From assembly GCA_020072815.1 (NCBI GenBank), contig JAIQGE010000011.1, positions 83,334-147,333 on the forward strand: a stretch of 64,000 nt of DNA, read 5' to 3'. Position numbers and translations under genes: made by a program. The stretch is from Terriglobia bacterium. GTDB taxonomy: Bacteria; Acidobacteriota; Terriglobia; Terriglobales; Acidobacteriaceae. Below, piece by piece: positions 14,466-23,756 of this stretch. How positions within the stretch are numbered: the stretch's first letter is position 1; each line of letters begins with the position of its first letter. Below the pieces are notes generated by a model. That model saw only the letters and a program-made list of their open reading frames with translations, was not told where the DNA came from and did no database searches.

Positions 14466-16082
14466 CTACTTGGGTGGAATCGGATACGTGACCAACTGGC
14501 TTCCCGTGGGTCCGGTGGTCCAACTGCCCAGCACGGCGGAAAATTTTCCCGCCGTCCCGCCGGACACCACAATGTGAATGGACTCCGGAGCGCGAAACTT
14601 CTGGTAGCACGGTTCGCCCTGCACCATGATCTCACGATAGTGCGCAACCAACTGCGTGCCTTCGCCGTGGTCCGGCGTGGCGTAGTAGCGTTTGGGAATT
14701 CCGGTGTTCTCAAAAAGAAATTGGCGGACTTGATTCTTGGTGAAGCCGTCGCGGAACAGAGTCTTTGCATGTTCCGGACACAGTACCACCACAGCTTCAT
14801 GGTTCATGCAGGCGCGGTAGCTCCACACCGTGGCCAGCGCCTGGCAGATCGCGAACAGCACCACGCTGCCTTTTTGCGCCGTGTGCTCGCTCACGCCGCG
14901 GGGAGGCTCAGCGGCGAACAGGCTCAACGCGCTCTGGGTACGCTCGAAGCCGCGGTCCACGTGGAAGGGTTCCCAGGGATTTTCTTCTTCATTTTCCGCG
15001 ATGCACGATGAAAACTTTCCCGGGTTGCCCAGCGCGGACATGTCAATCCCGTCCGGGCGCGCGCCGCCGATATTCAGCAGAATCAGTTGCAGAGCGCGGC
15101 CCAGCGTGCTGTTGGCGCGGGCCACGTTGCTGAAGACGTTTTGCCTGGACCAGAAACCCAGTTCCTGCCGCACCGGGCCGTTGATGACGATGAGCGGCGC
15201 GGCAAAATGCGTAGTGGCCTGCACGCCGTGGGCGTTGAAGTTTTCGTCGCACACGGCGCGGACCAGGGGCAGCAGGACGCGCATCAGCTCCGGACGGCAT
15301 CCGGCCATCACCGCGTTGGCGGCAATTTTTTCGACCGTGGCTTCGCCGTACACGGGAGGCACGCGGGCGACCACGCTCTCCGCCGCCAGCCCGGACGCCT
15401 GCACCAGGGCAGCGACTTTGGCTTCCGTCGGCGGGACCACGGGCAGCGCGTCGCCGAATTTCTGAAAGCAGTATTCGTAGGGATCGTCGGTGTCGGCCAA
15501 GCTGATTCGGCTGGCTGGCTCGCCGATCCGACGCAAGAGCGGGGCCGCAGTTGCGCCGGTGACTTCCGGCGTTCCGCCCACTGGCTCCGCCGGTTCGTCC
15601 GCCGCTGGTTCGCCGCCACCTGGTTCCCCGCCTGGTTCAAGGTGCCGCGAACCGCATCCCGGCTTCCAGGCGGGCACGCCGTCATCCATGGGGGCAATGG
15701 ATTTTTGGCCCAGGGACGCCGCCAGGGCATTCAGACCCGCTTTGTCCAGGCCCACCAGAGTGCTCTGCACGTTGCCGTTTTCGTCCAGCAGAAACATGGT
15801 CGGCACGGACTGAGGATCATAGGCCCGCGTTAGTTTCAGGCCGCGGTCCACGGTCACCGGGTAGCTGATATTTAGTTGTTCCGTGAAGGCCCGCGTGCGT
15901 GTCTCATCATCTTGAGAGAGGCCAAGCACCTGTACCGGGCCGGACGCCAGGGAATTCAGGTAAGGCAGCGCGAGCTGGCAGGTGGGGCAGTCGGTCTCAA
16001 AAAACACCAGCAGGGCCTTTTTGCCGGGCTGGTATCCGGGCAGGGATAGCAGGTTGGGGCGCTCGTCCATCACTCTGACCAT
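14466..16082 (-). CDS. Thioredoxin-like (TlpA) domain fused to a UGSC-associated domain of unknown function
   Basis: 538 residues. N-terminal redoxin domain with FFETDCPTCQLALPYLNSL (CxxC near residues 34-37), then VDRGLKLTRAYDPQSVPTMFLLDENG. A Pro/Glu/Gly-rich linker (about 150-185) leads to a C-terminal domain with YCFQKFGDALPVVPPTE, LIVINGPVRQELGF, MSALGNPGKFSSCIAENEE and IHIVVSGGTAGKFSAVLGSW. There is no signal peptide, so it is probably cytoplasmic. It runs directly into the UGSC selenoprotein gene (stop at 14466, next start 14453), so the two are likely partners in a thiol/selenol redox step. The C-terminal domain's reaction is not known to me. Confidence 0.75.
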   Translation of the reverse strand: MVRVMDERPNLLSLPGYQPGKKALLVFFETDCPTCQLALPYLNSLASGPVQVLGLSQDDETRTRAFTEQLNISYPVTVDRGLKLTRAYDPQSVPTMFLLDENGNVQSTLVGLDKAGLNALAASLGQKSIAPMDDGVPAWKPGCGSRHLEPGGEPGGGEPAADEPAEPVGGTPEVTGATAAPLLRRIGEPASRISLADTDDPYEYCFQKFGDALPVVPPTEAKVAALVQASGLAAESVVARVPPVYGEATVEKIAANAVMAGCRPELMRVLLPLVRAVCDENFNAHGVQATTHFAAPLIVINGPVRQELGFWSRQNVFSNVARANSTLGRALQLILLNIGGARPDGIDMSALGNPGKFSSCIAENEEENPWEPFHVDRGFERTQSALSLFAAEPPRGVSEHTAQKGSVVLFAICQALATVWSYRACMNHEAVVVLCPEHAKTLFRDGFTKNQVRQFLFENTGIPKRYYATPDHGEGTQLVAHYREIMVQGEPCYQKFRAPESIHIVVSGGTAGKFSAVLGSWTTGPTGSQLVTYPIPPK

Positions 16083-16410
16083 CGCTATGAAAGGTTAACA
16101 GAAGCGGGCAGGAGGTATGCGCGCTCCCTGGCAGGTACCGGCCATTGTCATTGAGCAATGGCAAGCTGCGATTTGCCGGTTGCAAGTAGATGAAGGGAAG
16201 AGCTTTATGCGCGTAAGCCGTCCACGGACGGCCGCTCCAGGATTGCACTCGGAAAGCCTGGGCAAGCGAGTTTTTGTATATTTTTGGGACATTGCCGAAC
16301 CACTTGTTAGAGTAGGAACATCTATATCTTTTCAAGGAAAGCACAGTCCCCCTAGGGCGGCCACCCAAAAATTTACAAATAGATTTAGTAGCGGGCGATA
16401 GGAGTTTCCC
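16083..16410. other. Divergent intergenic region
   Basis: 328 bases between the Trx-fusion gene (minus) and the lipoprotein gene (plus). No gene seen. The plus strand has GCGATAGGAG ending 6 bases before the ATG at 16411, a usable ribosome site, and AT-rich patches near 16268-16285 and 16370-16390. Confidence 0.4.
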
Positions 16411-17760
16411 ATGGTTAGTCGAGCAGGCCAACGCCAGCTTGCGCGGAAGAGGTTCGCGTTCATTGTTGTCATTGTCATCTTACTAGCTGCTTTTGCCATG
16501 GCTGGATGCGGTGGAGGTGGCGCCACCGGCGGTGGAAATACGCCCACGCCAACCCCTACTCCAACTCCGCCCACGCCAACCCCCACGCCATTGCCCGCCG
16601 GCACCATTGAACTAAAAGTCCTGGACACCACGGTTTCTCCGGGCGGCATTTATCAATACCAGTTGGGCACCACTGAACCCAAGCCCATCGGGCATGGCAG
16701 CACGCGTCCGCAGGTGCCTACCGGACCGGTAGGGCCGGTGCGCGGCACGGCCATCAATGATCCCAGCGGAGTGGCCGCGGGCATCGCGGTGATCAACAGC
16801 TCCGGCATCTCCGTTCAACTGGTGGGAGCAAACCTGAATTCCACTTTGGGCACTAACATCGCCTATCCGCTGCTGACCATCTCCATGCCGGTGCTGAATA
16901 CCGCCACGCCGGGGAGCACCTTTGTCACCAGCTTTGACGTTGCGAACTCTTCCTTCTTTGACGCCAGCAATGCGGCCTACACCACCATTCTTCAGCCGGC
17001 CAACGGCTCGCTGACCATTGATCAGGCCGGGCGGCCCTACGTGAGTGACCTGGTTCCTTCAGGCGGTCTGTTGCCTGACCGCACGGTGGTCAAGATTTTT
17101 GGCGCCAACTTTACCGCCAACACCCGCGTGGCGATTGAAGACACCACCATCTTCCCCGCTGACACAACTCTGATCAGTTCATCGGAAATTGACGTGAAGA
17201 TCTGCAACGGCACCATCCCGCCGGCTGCGACGTCCTGCCCCGGCGGCGGCCCGGCGCTGCAGTTGGACGGCGAGCGCGTGCGCGTGCGCGACACCAGCTT
17301 CACGCCAACCAGCCAGATTGATTACTACACCTATTTGCGTTCGGACGACGTGGCCGGAACCAGCTCGAACACGCTGGTCACCCAGGTCCATCCTATGTAC
17401 TCCCGCGTGACGTACACCACGGCCACCATACCGCTGGTGAACACGGGAACGCAGTTTACCGGGATGTCACTGCAGAACACGGCGGCCACCGATGCCACCA
17501 TCAAGATTGAGCTGCTGAACTCGAGCAACGCCTCGCTGGCGCCGCCGGCAACGTTCTCGTTCATCTTGCCCGGCCTGTCCGGCGCAGCAACCGCGGGAAA
17601 GAGGATTACCCGCGACGTGATTGCGGACTGGTTCGGCGGCTCGGTACCCGCTGGCGCTGCCAACGTGAGGATGACTGTGAGTCCGGGCCCGGCGATCCAG
17701 GCCCTGGGAATGCTGGGCAACACCAGCACCGGAGTGGTCACGCCGGTGATTCCGCAGTAA
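16411..17760 (+). CDS. Lipoprotein with Thr-Pro linker and IPT/TIG-like domain
   Basis: 449 residues. Lipobox FAMAGC after a hydrophobic stretch, then GGGG and a Pro-Thr repeat linker (PTPTPTPTPPTPTPTP). A middle region PSGGLLPDRTVVKIFGANFTANTRVAIEDTT resembles an IPT/TIG immunoglobulin-like module (about 210-290). The rest is beta-rich with ASP/Asn/Thr richness and ends without a sorting signal. It is likely a surface or periplasmic adhesion/structural lipoprotein of unknown role. It converges with leuD. Confidence 0.75.
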   Translation: MVSRAGQRQLARKRFAFIVVIVILLAAFAMAGCGGGGATGGGNTPTPTPTPTPPTPTPTPLPAGTIELKVLDTTVSPGGIYQYQLGTTEPKPIGHGSTRPQVPTGPVGPVRGTAINDPSGVAAGIAVINSSGISVQLVGANLNSTLGTNIAYPLLTISMPVLNTATPGSTFVTSFDVANSSFFDASNAAYTTILQPANGSLTIDQAGRPYVSDLVPSGGLLPDRTVVKIFGANFTANTRVAIEDTTIFPADTTLISSSEIDVKICNGTIPPAATSCPGGGPALQLDGERVRVRDTSFTPTSQIDYYTYLRSDDVAGTSSNTLVTQVHPMYSRVTYTTATIPLVNTGTQFTGMSLQNTAATDATIKIELLNSSNASLAPPATFSFILPGLSGAATAGKRITRDVIADWFGGSVPAGAANVRMTVSPGPAIQALGMLGNTSTGVVTPVIPQ

Positions 17761-17769
17761 CAAAACCTT

Positions 17770-17856
17770 TAAACCACAAAGGACACGAAGGAACACGAAG
17801 GTGGCCTTAATTTGACGCAACCACCTTCGTGAACCTTTGTGTCCTTTGTGGTTAGG
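17770..17856. repeat. Large inverted repeat of the CACAAAGGACACGAAGG family, between convergent genes
   Basis: AAACCACAAAGGACACGAAGG ... is repeated in inverse orientation as CTTTGTGTCCTTTGTGGTT, arms of about 33 bases with a few mismatches around a 17-base loop. It lies between convergent stops (17760 and 17860) and could act as a two-way transcript end. Related sequences appear at 29657-29690 and 52601-52635. Confidence 0.75.
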
Positions 17857-17859
17857 TCC

Positions 17860-18450
17860 CTAGGTTTGTGAGCGGCGCCGTTCATACGCCGAGATTTCGG
17901 CTTCATGCTTCAGCGTCATGCCGATTTCATCCATGCCTTCCAGCAGGCACATGCGGCGGAAGGGTTCCACGGTAAATTTGGCGAGAAAGCCGTCAGTCGT
18001 GGATACTTCGCATCGTTCCAGATCAACTTTCACCATGAGCCGGTCGGCGGACGCGCGGACCATGAGCGATGCGATCTCATCAGGCTTCAGGGCCACGGCC
18101 AGCACGCCGTTTTTGGCGCAGTTGTTGGCGAAGATGTCAGCAAACGACGGTGCGATCACCGCGCGGAAGCCGTAGTCGCGCAGCGCCCACACCGCGTGCT
18201 CGCGCGACGATCCGCAGCCAAAGTTCTTCCCGGCAAGAAGAATGCTCGCGCCCGCGTACTGCAGGGCGTTGAGCGGGAACGCCGGGTTGGGTTTGCCTGC
18301 GGCATCAAAGCGCCAGTCATAGAAAAGGCATTCTCCGTAGCCGGTGCGCCCCGTGCGTTTGAGAAACTGCTTGGGGATGATCTGGTCGGTGTCCACGTTC
18401 TCGCGTTCCAGCGGCGCGGCCAGCCCGGTATTTATGGTGAAGCTTTGCAT
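17860..18450 (-). CDS. leuD: 3-isopropylmalate dehydratase small subunit
   Basis: 196 residues, swivel domain of isopropylmalate isomerase, partner of LeuC in leucine synthesis. Signatures: NVDTDQIIPKQFLKRTGRTG near residues 19-38, ILLAGKNFGCGSSREHAVWAL near 72-92, and ADIFANNCAKNGVLAV. The end of the leu cluster; separated from leuC by 161 bases that contain an inverted-repeat-like stretch (about 18515-18575) but no gene. Length and motifs are normal. Confidence 0.96.
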   Translation of the reverse strand: MQSFTINTGLAAPLERENVDTDQIIPKQFLKRTGRTGYGECLFYDWRFDAAGKPNPAFPLNALQYAGASILLAGKNFGCGSSREHAVWALRDYGFRAVIAPSFADIFANNCAKNGVLAVALKPDEIASLMVRASADRLMVKVDLERCEVSTTDGFLAKFTVEPFRRMCLLEGMDEIGMTLKHEAEISAYERRRSQT

Positions 18451-18611
18451 TTCCGTTTTCGCTCCAATCCTAATAGAGAGCGTTCAGGGGACCCAACAGC
18501 CACCCACGCCAAACACTCGTCATCCCGACGGCCGTTTATCGAACGCGCGATTTCTTCAGCGCGTGAGTAGGCCGGAGGGACCTTGCGTTTTGATTTTGCT
18601 CAGGGCAGCCT

Positions 18612-20021
18612 CTACGCCTTGTATCGCCAGTTCCTGATGTCCACAAAATGTCCCGCAACAGCGGCCGCGGCGGCCATCGCGGGACTGACCAAGTGGGTGC
18701 GACCACCGGCGCCCTGGCGTCCTTCAAAATTGCGGTTGCTGGTGGAAGCGCAACGCTCCCCCGGCTGCAAGCGGTCAGCATTCATACCCAGGCACATGGA
18801 GCACCCTGCTTCGCGCCACTCAAAGCCCGCGTCGCGAAAGATCGTGTGCAAACCCTCCAACTCCGCGGCGCGTTTGACTTGCTGCGAGCCGGGCACCACC
18901 ATGGCCTGGATCCCTTGAAAAACTTTGTAGCCCTTGATGACTCTGGCCGCGGCGCGAATGTCTTCCAGACGCGCGTTGGTGCACGAGCCGATGAATACGC
19001 GGTCCACGGGGATTTCTTGAATGCGCGTTCCCGGACGCAGGTCCATGTATTCGAGAGCGCGCAGCATGCCGTTGCGCTCGGAATCGTTGGCGGCGCGGTC
19101 CGGGTCGGGGACTTCACCGGTGACCGGCGCGGCCATGCCGGGATTGGTCCCCCAGGTGACGAACGGTGCAATGCGCGCGGCGTTGATTTCCACGGTGGCG
19201 TCAAACGTTGCTCCGGGATCAGTCTTCAGCGTTGCCCAATCGGCTTGAGCTTGCTGGAAATCTTTGGGGGCGAAGCGGCGTCCGCGGAGATAGTCAAACG
19301 TGGTCTGGTCGGGCGCGATCATCCCGGCGCGCGCTCCGGCTTCAATGCTCATGTTGCAGATGGTCATGCGGGCTTCCATGGACAGCCCGCGGACGGCTTC
19401 GCCCGCGTATTCGATCACGTGGCCGGCGCCGCCGTCGGTGCCAATTTGCGCGATGAGCGCCAGGATCAAGTCTTTTGACGTGACCCCGGGTCCAACCCTG
19501 CCCGCGAAATTCACCAGCATGGTCTTCGGTTTCTTCTGCACCAGGCATTGCGTGGCCATCACGTGCTCGACTTCCGACGTGCCGATGCCGAAGGCCAGTG
19601 CGCCGAATGCGCCGTGCGTGCTGGTGTGGCTGTCACCGCAGACAATGGTCATCCCCGGCTGGGTCAGTCCCAGTTCCGGACCGATCACGTGGACAATGCC
19701 TTGCTCCGGCGCTTCCAGATCAAACAGCGGCACGCCGAACTCGCGGCAGTTCTGCCGCAGCGCTTCCACCTGCGTGCGCGCCAGCGGATCTTCAATCACC
19801 ATGCGGTTGCCGGTAGTGGGGATGTTGTGGTCCACGGTGGCAAAGGTGAGGTCGGGGCGGCGCAGCTTGCGTCCAGCGACGCGCAGGCCTTCAAACGCTT
19901 GCGGCGAGGTGACTTCATGGACCAGATGCAAGTCTATATAAAGGATGGTGGAGCCTTCCGGCCCGGCGCAGACGGTGTGGCGGTCCCAGATTTTTTCGAA
20001 CAGCGTGCGAGCCGGCATCAA
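18612..20021 (-). CDS. leuC: 3-isopropylmalate dehydratase large subunit
   Basis: 469 residues, aconitase-family [4Fe-4S] enzyme, with LeuD isomerises 2- to 3-isopropylmalate. Visible: [11 protein letters not shown] at the N terminus, [21 protein letters not shown], the cluster ligands in [17 protein letters not shown] and [10 protein letters not shown], and [12 protein letters not shown] near the end. Its start lies only 9 bases after the leuB stop, so they are in one transcript. Normal length. Confidence 0.97.
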   Translation of the reverse strand: MMPARTLFEKIWDRHTVCAGPEGSTILYIDLHLVHEVTSPQAFEGLRVAGRKLRRPDLTFATVDHNIPTTGNRMVIEDPLARTQVEALRQNCREFGVPLFDLEAPEQGIVHVIGPELGLTQPGMTIVCGDSHTSTHGAFGALAFGIGTSEVEHVMATQCLVQKKPKTMLVNFAGRVGPGVTSKDLILALIAQIGTDGGAGHVIEYAGEAVRGLSMEARMTICNMSIEAGARAGMIAPDQTTFDYLRGRRFAPKDFQQAQADWATLKTDPGATFDATVEINAARIAPFVTWGTNPGMAAPVTGEVPDPDRAANDSERNGMLRALEYMDLRPGTRIQEIPVDRVFIGSCTNARLEDIRAAARVIKGYKVFQGIQAMVVPGSQQVKRAAELEGLHTIFRDAGFEWREAGCSMCLGMNADRLQPGERCASTSNRNFEGRQGAGGRTHLVSPAMAAAAAVAGHFVDIRNWRYKA

Positions 20022-20030
20022 AGTCCTCGA

Positions 20031-21185
20031 TCAAACCGCATGATAGGCGAAGCGCCGGTCCAGCCGGGCGGCAAAGGCGCGCTCCACCAGTTTGCCCATC
20101 TCACTGGTGCTGACCAAATGCTGCTGGCGCTGTTCCGATAGTCCTGGCGCGGATTCCTGCGGTGGGGCTTGTTGCGGCACAACCAGATCGGCGGTGCGAT
20201 GTCCCGCTTGCAGCACGTGGCCAATGGCTTCTTCCAGGTCGGCGGCTTCCTGGGCCATGCCGGCGGAGTGGCGCAGCAACATGGCTGCGGAAGCAATCGC
20301 GCCCAGCGGGTTGGCGATGCCTTTTCCGGCGATGTCCGGCGCCGAGCCGTGCACCGGCTCGTATAAGTTGACTTCGCCGCCGATGGTCGCCGACCCCAGC
20401 ATGCCCAGCGAACCGGTGATGGCCGCGGCTTCGTCGGAAAGAATGTCGCCAAAAAGATTTTCAGTCAAAATCACGTCAAAACGAGTCGGCGTGGTGATCA
20501 GGTGCATGGCGCAGGCGTCCACGTACATGTGGTCCAGCTGGACGTCAGGATAGTCGCGGGCCACGCCGATGACGGTGCGCCGCCACAGCTGCGAAGTTTC
20601 CAGCACGTTGGCTTTGTCCACGGACGTAACTTTCTTGCGCCGCGTGCGCGACTGCTCAAACGCCACGCGGGCCACGCGCTCAATTTCTTCCACGGAATAG
20701 CGCATGGTGTTGTGCGCCGAGTTGCCGTCAGCCGCAAAGCCGCGGGGATGGGCAAAATAAATTCCGCCCAGCAGTTCGCGGACAATGAGCACGTCCGCGC
20801 CCTTCACCCGCGAGGCGCGTAGCGGCGAGCAGTCGGCAATGGCCGGATAAGAAACCGCGGGACGCAGGTTGGCGAATCCGCCCAGCGCAGTGCGCAGGCG
20901 CAGCAGCCCGGCTTCAGGACGCTGCTCGCTGGAAAGATGATCAAACTCCGGCGTGCCCACGGCGCCCAGGAAGACAGCGTCGCTCAGCAGGCAGGATTGC
21001 AGAGTGGCGTCGGGCAAGGGCGTCTGGTGGGCGCGAATGGCCGCGCCGCCGACGGGCTTTTCGTCGAACTGAAAGTCGCAATCGTAATAGTGAGTCAGCG
21101 TCTTCAGCGCGCGCACTGCTTCACGGCAAACTTCCGGGCCAACACCGTCGCCCGGAAGCATTGTGATCTTGATCTTGATACGCAT
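20031..21185 (-). CDS. leuB: 3-isopropylmalate dehydrogenase
   Basis: 384 residues, NAD-dependent oxidative decarboxylation of 3-isopropylmalate. Seen: [19 protein letters not shown] at the N terminus, [46 protein letters not shown], and [20 protein letters not shown]. The C-terminal part has an unusual Gln/Pro-rich insert ([18 protein letters not shown]) before [18 protein letters not shown]. Start is 28 bases after the leuA stop. Confidence 0.96.
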   Translation of the reverse strand: MRIKIKITMLPGDGVGPEVCREAVRALKTLTHYYDCDFQFDEKPVGGAAIRAHQTPLPDATLQSCLLSDAVFLGAVGTPEFDHLSSEQRPEAGLLRLRTALGGFANLRPAVSYPAIADCSPLRASRVKGADVLIVRELLGGIYFAHPRGFAADGNSAHNTMRYSVEEIERVARVAFEQSRTRRKKVTSVDKANVLETSQLWRRTVIGVARDYPDVQLDHMYVDACAMHLITTPTRFDVILTENLFGDILSDEAAAITGSLGMLGSATIGGEVNLYEPVHGSAPDIAGKGIANPLGAIASAAMLLRHSAGMAQEAADLEEAIGHVLQAGHRTADLVVPQQAPPQESAPGLSEQRQQHLVSTSEMGKLVERAFAARLDRRFAYHAV

Positions 21186-21213
21186 GGCCCTGTAATACCT
21201 GATTCTCGGAAGA

Positions 21214-22401
21214 TTAGTTGGCCGCTGGTTGAAGAACTGAGGCCGGCCGTGGCGCCGCCGGCAGCAAGGAAATCAAGTCCTGGTCATAGATGTTCTTTTT
21301 GCTCTCCGCCAGCTTCATGAAGCGCATGTACACCGAATCCAGATCATGCTGCGCCACGGGGTGGCCCAACTCAGCCAGGCGCTTGCCCAGCGCGTGCCGC
21401 CCGGAGTGCTTGCCCAGGACCAGGTTGTTGCCGGGAACGCCCACGGACTCCGGCGTCATGATCTCATAACACAGCGGATTGCTGATCACGCCGTGCTGGT
21501 GAATGCCGGCTTCATGGGCGAAGGCATTGCGCCCGACGATGGCCTTGTTGGGCTGCGGCTCAAAGCCGATCAGTTCGGCCAACAGCCGGCTGGTGGAGTA
21601 GATCTCGCGCGTGTTGATGCCGGTCTCATACGGCAACTGCTCCTGGCGGACGTTCAACGCCATGACAATTTCTTCCAGCGACGCGTTGCCCGCGCGCTCG
21701 CCGATCCCGTTGATGGTGCATTCCACCTGGCGGGCGCCGGCCTGGATGGCGGCCAGCGTGTTCGCGACAGCGAGGCCGAGGTCATTGTGGCAATGCGCGG
21801 AGATAGTTACTCTCTGGATTCCGTGTACGGTTTCGCGGATGGTTTCAATGAGGCGTCCGAATTCCTGCGGCAGCGTGTAACCTACCGTGTCCGGAATGTT
21901 GATTACGGTGGCGCCGGCGTCCACCGCGGCCTGCACGAAGCGGCAGAGGAAGTCCACGTCGGAGCGCGAAGCGTCTTCAGGAGAGAACTCCACGTCATCG
22001 CACAGCGACCGCGCGTAAGCCACTGCTTTGTAAACCTGATCGAGCGCCTGCTCGCGGGTGATCCGCAACTTGCATTGCAAATGCAGATCAGAGCTGGCCA
22101 GGAATACGTGAATGCGCGGGCGGCGGGCGTGCTCCAGCGCGGCCCAGGCGCGGCGGATGTCCGGCTCCGCGGCGCGGGCCAGCCCGGCGATGATCGGCTG
22201 GCGAAGCTGCGAGGAGATCATGCGGACCGCGTGAAAATCGTCGTCAGAGGCGATGGGAAAGCCGGCTTCAATCACGTCCACGCCCAGCCCTTCCAGCTGG
22301 CACGCCATGCGCAGCTTTTCCCGGATGCCCATGCTGCAACCCGGCGCCTGCTCACCATCGCGCAACGTGGTGTCAAAGATCGAGATACGAGACCGCTGCA
22401 T
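21214..22401 (-). CDS. leuA: 2-isopropylmalate synthase lacking the regulatory domain
   Basis: 395 residues, DRE-TIM metallolyase: [17 protein letters not shown], then [34 protein letters not shown] (metal-binding H-x-H), and [11 protein letters not shown] and [16 protein letters not shown]. It condenses acetyl-CoA with 2-oxoisovalerate. The usual enzyme is about 510 residues and ends with an allosteric LeuA-dimer domain that binds leucine; here the protein stops after [13 protein letters not shown] plus a short tail. The gene is followed by leuB after 28 bases, so the domain is absent, not lost by a visible frameshift. Feedback inhibition by leucine is therefore doubtful; control may rest on the divergent LysR protein. 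Confidence 0.9.
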   Translation of the reverse strand: MQRSRISIFDTTLRDGEQAPGCSMGIREKLRMACQLEGLGVDVIEAGFPIASDDDFHAVRMISSQLRQPIIAGLARAAEPDIRRAWAALEHARRPRIHVFLASSDLHLQCKLRITREQALDQVYKAVAYARSLCDDVEFSPEDASRSDVDFLCRFVQAAVDAGATVINIPDTVGYTLPQEFGRLIETIRETVHGIQRVTISAHCHNDLGLAVANTLAAIQAGARQVECTINGIGERAGNASLEEIVMALNVRQEQLPYETGINTREIYSTSRLLAELIGFEPQPNKAIVGRNAFAHEAGIHQHGVISNPLCYEIMTPESVGVPGNNLVLGKHSGRHALGKRLAELGHPVAQHDLDSVYMRFMKLAESKKNIYDQDLISLLPAAPRPASVLQPAAN

Positions 22402-22482
22402 AGCAAAGCCCTCCCCTGGTTGGAACTAGCCATGGTCAAGCCCCGGTCTACAATAAGTCAAATTTATATTTGTTGCACTTAG

Positions 22483-22499
22483 CATAAGAAATGCTTATG
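22483..22499. promoter_or_regulatory. LysR-type operator between leuA and the regulator gene
   Basis: Perfect inverted repeat CATAAG-AAATG-CTTATG, containing the T-N11-A core of LysR-type boxes. It lies in the divergent intergenic region, 82 bases from the leuA start and 61 from the regulator start, with extra half-sites ATAAG at 22453 and TTATAAG at 22499-22505. Confidence 0.65.
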
Positions 22500-22559
22500 T
22501 TATAAGCCGCGCCTTGGGGACACGAAAGCTGGCCGGCGCCAATATCAGGGAACACAATC

Positions 22560-23477
22560 ATGGATTTCTTTCAACTGGAAACGTTTCTTGCGGTAGCGCA
22601 GACGGGCAGCTTCTCCGGCGCGGCCAAAGTGGTCCACCGCACCCAGCCCGCAGTGAGCCAGGTGGTGCGCAAGTTGGAAGAGGAGATCGGCGAAGCGCTG
22701 TTTGACCGGTCTTTGGGGGGCGGCACGGTCACCGACGCTGGCCGCGTGCTGCAGGAGTACGCGCAGAAAATGCTCAACCTGCGGCGCGAAGCGCGGGCGT
22801 CACTGGAAGAGCTGCGCCAGTTTCAGCGCGGCATGCTGACCATCGCCGCCAACGAATTTACGTCACTATACCTGCTGCGCGTGCTGGAGGAATACCGGCG
22901 GTTTTGTCCCATGATCAAAGTTGCGGTGCAGCGGTCACTGGCAAGCTCCATCGCCGCGCAAGTGGCCGACCACACGGTGGAACTGGGCGTGCTTTCGTTT
23001 CGTCCCGACGACGGCAACCTGCAATCGGTGGTGGTGTTCCGCGACGAACTGGTCTTCGTGGTGCCGCCCAAACATCCGTTGGCCAAGGCCAGGAGCGTGA
23101 GCATACGGCAGTTGGGAGCGGAGTCGTTCGTGGCGCACGCCGTGGTGTCGCCCTACCGGTTGAAGGTGCTGGAGGCGTTCGCGCGCCACAAAACCCCGCT
23201 CAACATGGACGTGGAAATGCCAACGCTCGAAGCCATCAAGCGCTTTGTGGCCGCGGGCAACGGCGTGGCCTTGGTGCCGCGAATCGCGGTGGAACCGGAG
23301 CTGGCGCGCGGTGACCTGATCGCTGTTCCGGTGAAGGAACTGAAGCTGGAGCGCAAACTGCGGATCATCTATCGCAAAGGCGGACAACTCTCGCACGCCG
23401 CGCGGGCGTTCTTGCAGGTGGCGGAATCGGTGAGCACGAATGCCGGAGGGAGTTATTTGTTTCAGCAGGAAAAATGA
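22560..23477 (+). CDS. LysR-family transcription regulator
   Basis: 305 residues. N-terminal winged helix: FLAVAQTGSFSGAAKVVHRTQPAVSQVVRKLEEE is broken here as FLAVAQTGSFSGAAK and TQPAVSQVVRKLEE. A linker helix is followed by the periplasmic-binding-type effector domain from about residue 90. The divergent position to leuA and the perfect LysR box between them suggest control of leuABCD and of itself. The effector is unknown; in other LysR-controlled leu operons it is 2-isopropylmalate (not tested here). Shortly after its stop follows a 137-bp inverted-repeat element. Confidence 0.85.
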   Translation: MDFFQLETFLAVAQTGSFSGAAKVVHRTQPAVSQVVRKLEEEIGEALFDRSLGGGTVTDAGRVLQEYAQKMLNLRREARASLEELRQFQRGMLTIAANEFTSLYLLRVLEEYRRFCPMIKVAVQRSLASSIAAQVADHTVELGVLSFRPDDGNLQSVVVFRDELVFVVPPKHPLAKARSVSIRQLGAESFVAHAVVSPYRLKVLEAFARHKTPLNMDVEMPTLEAIKRFVAAGNGVALVPRIAVEPELARGDLIAVPVKELKLERKLRIIYRKGGQLSHAARAFLQVAESVSTNAGGSYLFQQEK

Positions 23478-23495
23478 AAAGCAGCGGTTGGTCTT

Positions 23496-23632
23496 TTCTG
23501 AAATCCCGAGCGAAGCGAGGGATACCTATCGATTCCAGTGCTCCCGAGGGCCTGCCTTTGTGTTCCTGAAACGATATTGAGTTCATAGGGATCCCTCGGC
23601 CGATTCCCTTCGGCGGCCTCGGGATTTCAGAA
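23496..23632. repeat. 137-bp element with inverted ends TTCTGAAATCCCGAG
   Basis: Perfect 15-bp inverted ends at 23496-23510 and 23618-23632, with inner GCGAGGGATACCTATC and its partner ATAGGGATCCCTCGGCC. A related but longer pair lies at 45194-45411. Both stand right behind the stop of a gene. No ORF inside, so it is a non-coding dispersed element or a hairpin terminator-like repeat. Confidence 0.75.
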
Positions 23633-23655
23633 GACTGCTAATTGCCATTTGCTAA

Positions 23656-23678
23656 CGGAAGTATGTACTTAACGCAAG
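23656..23678 (+). repeat. Left terminal inverted repeat of the transposon
   Basis: CGGAAGTATGTACTTAACGC; the right end reads CGGAAGTATGTATTTTACGC. Outside it is the target copy TTTGCTAA. Confidence 0.88.
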
Positions 23679-23756
23679 GGTGAAAATACCAGATCGTTTG
23701 CGTCATGCAAACGATGTTGCTTGCAAATCCTCAATTCAGGTACAATTGTCGGCAGC

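Noticed and set aside
22402..22482. Leucine leader peptide before leuA
   Set aside because: No ORF with a Leu run and no terminator hairpin in the region; a LysR box is present instead.
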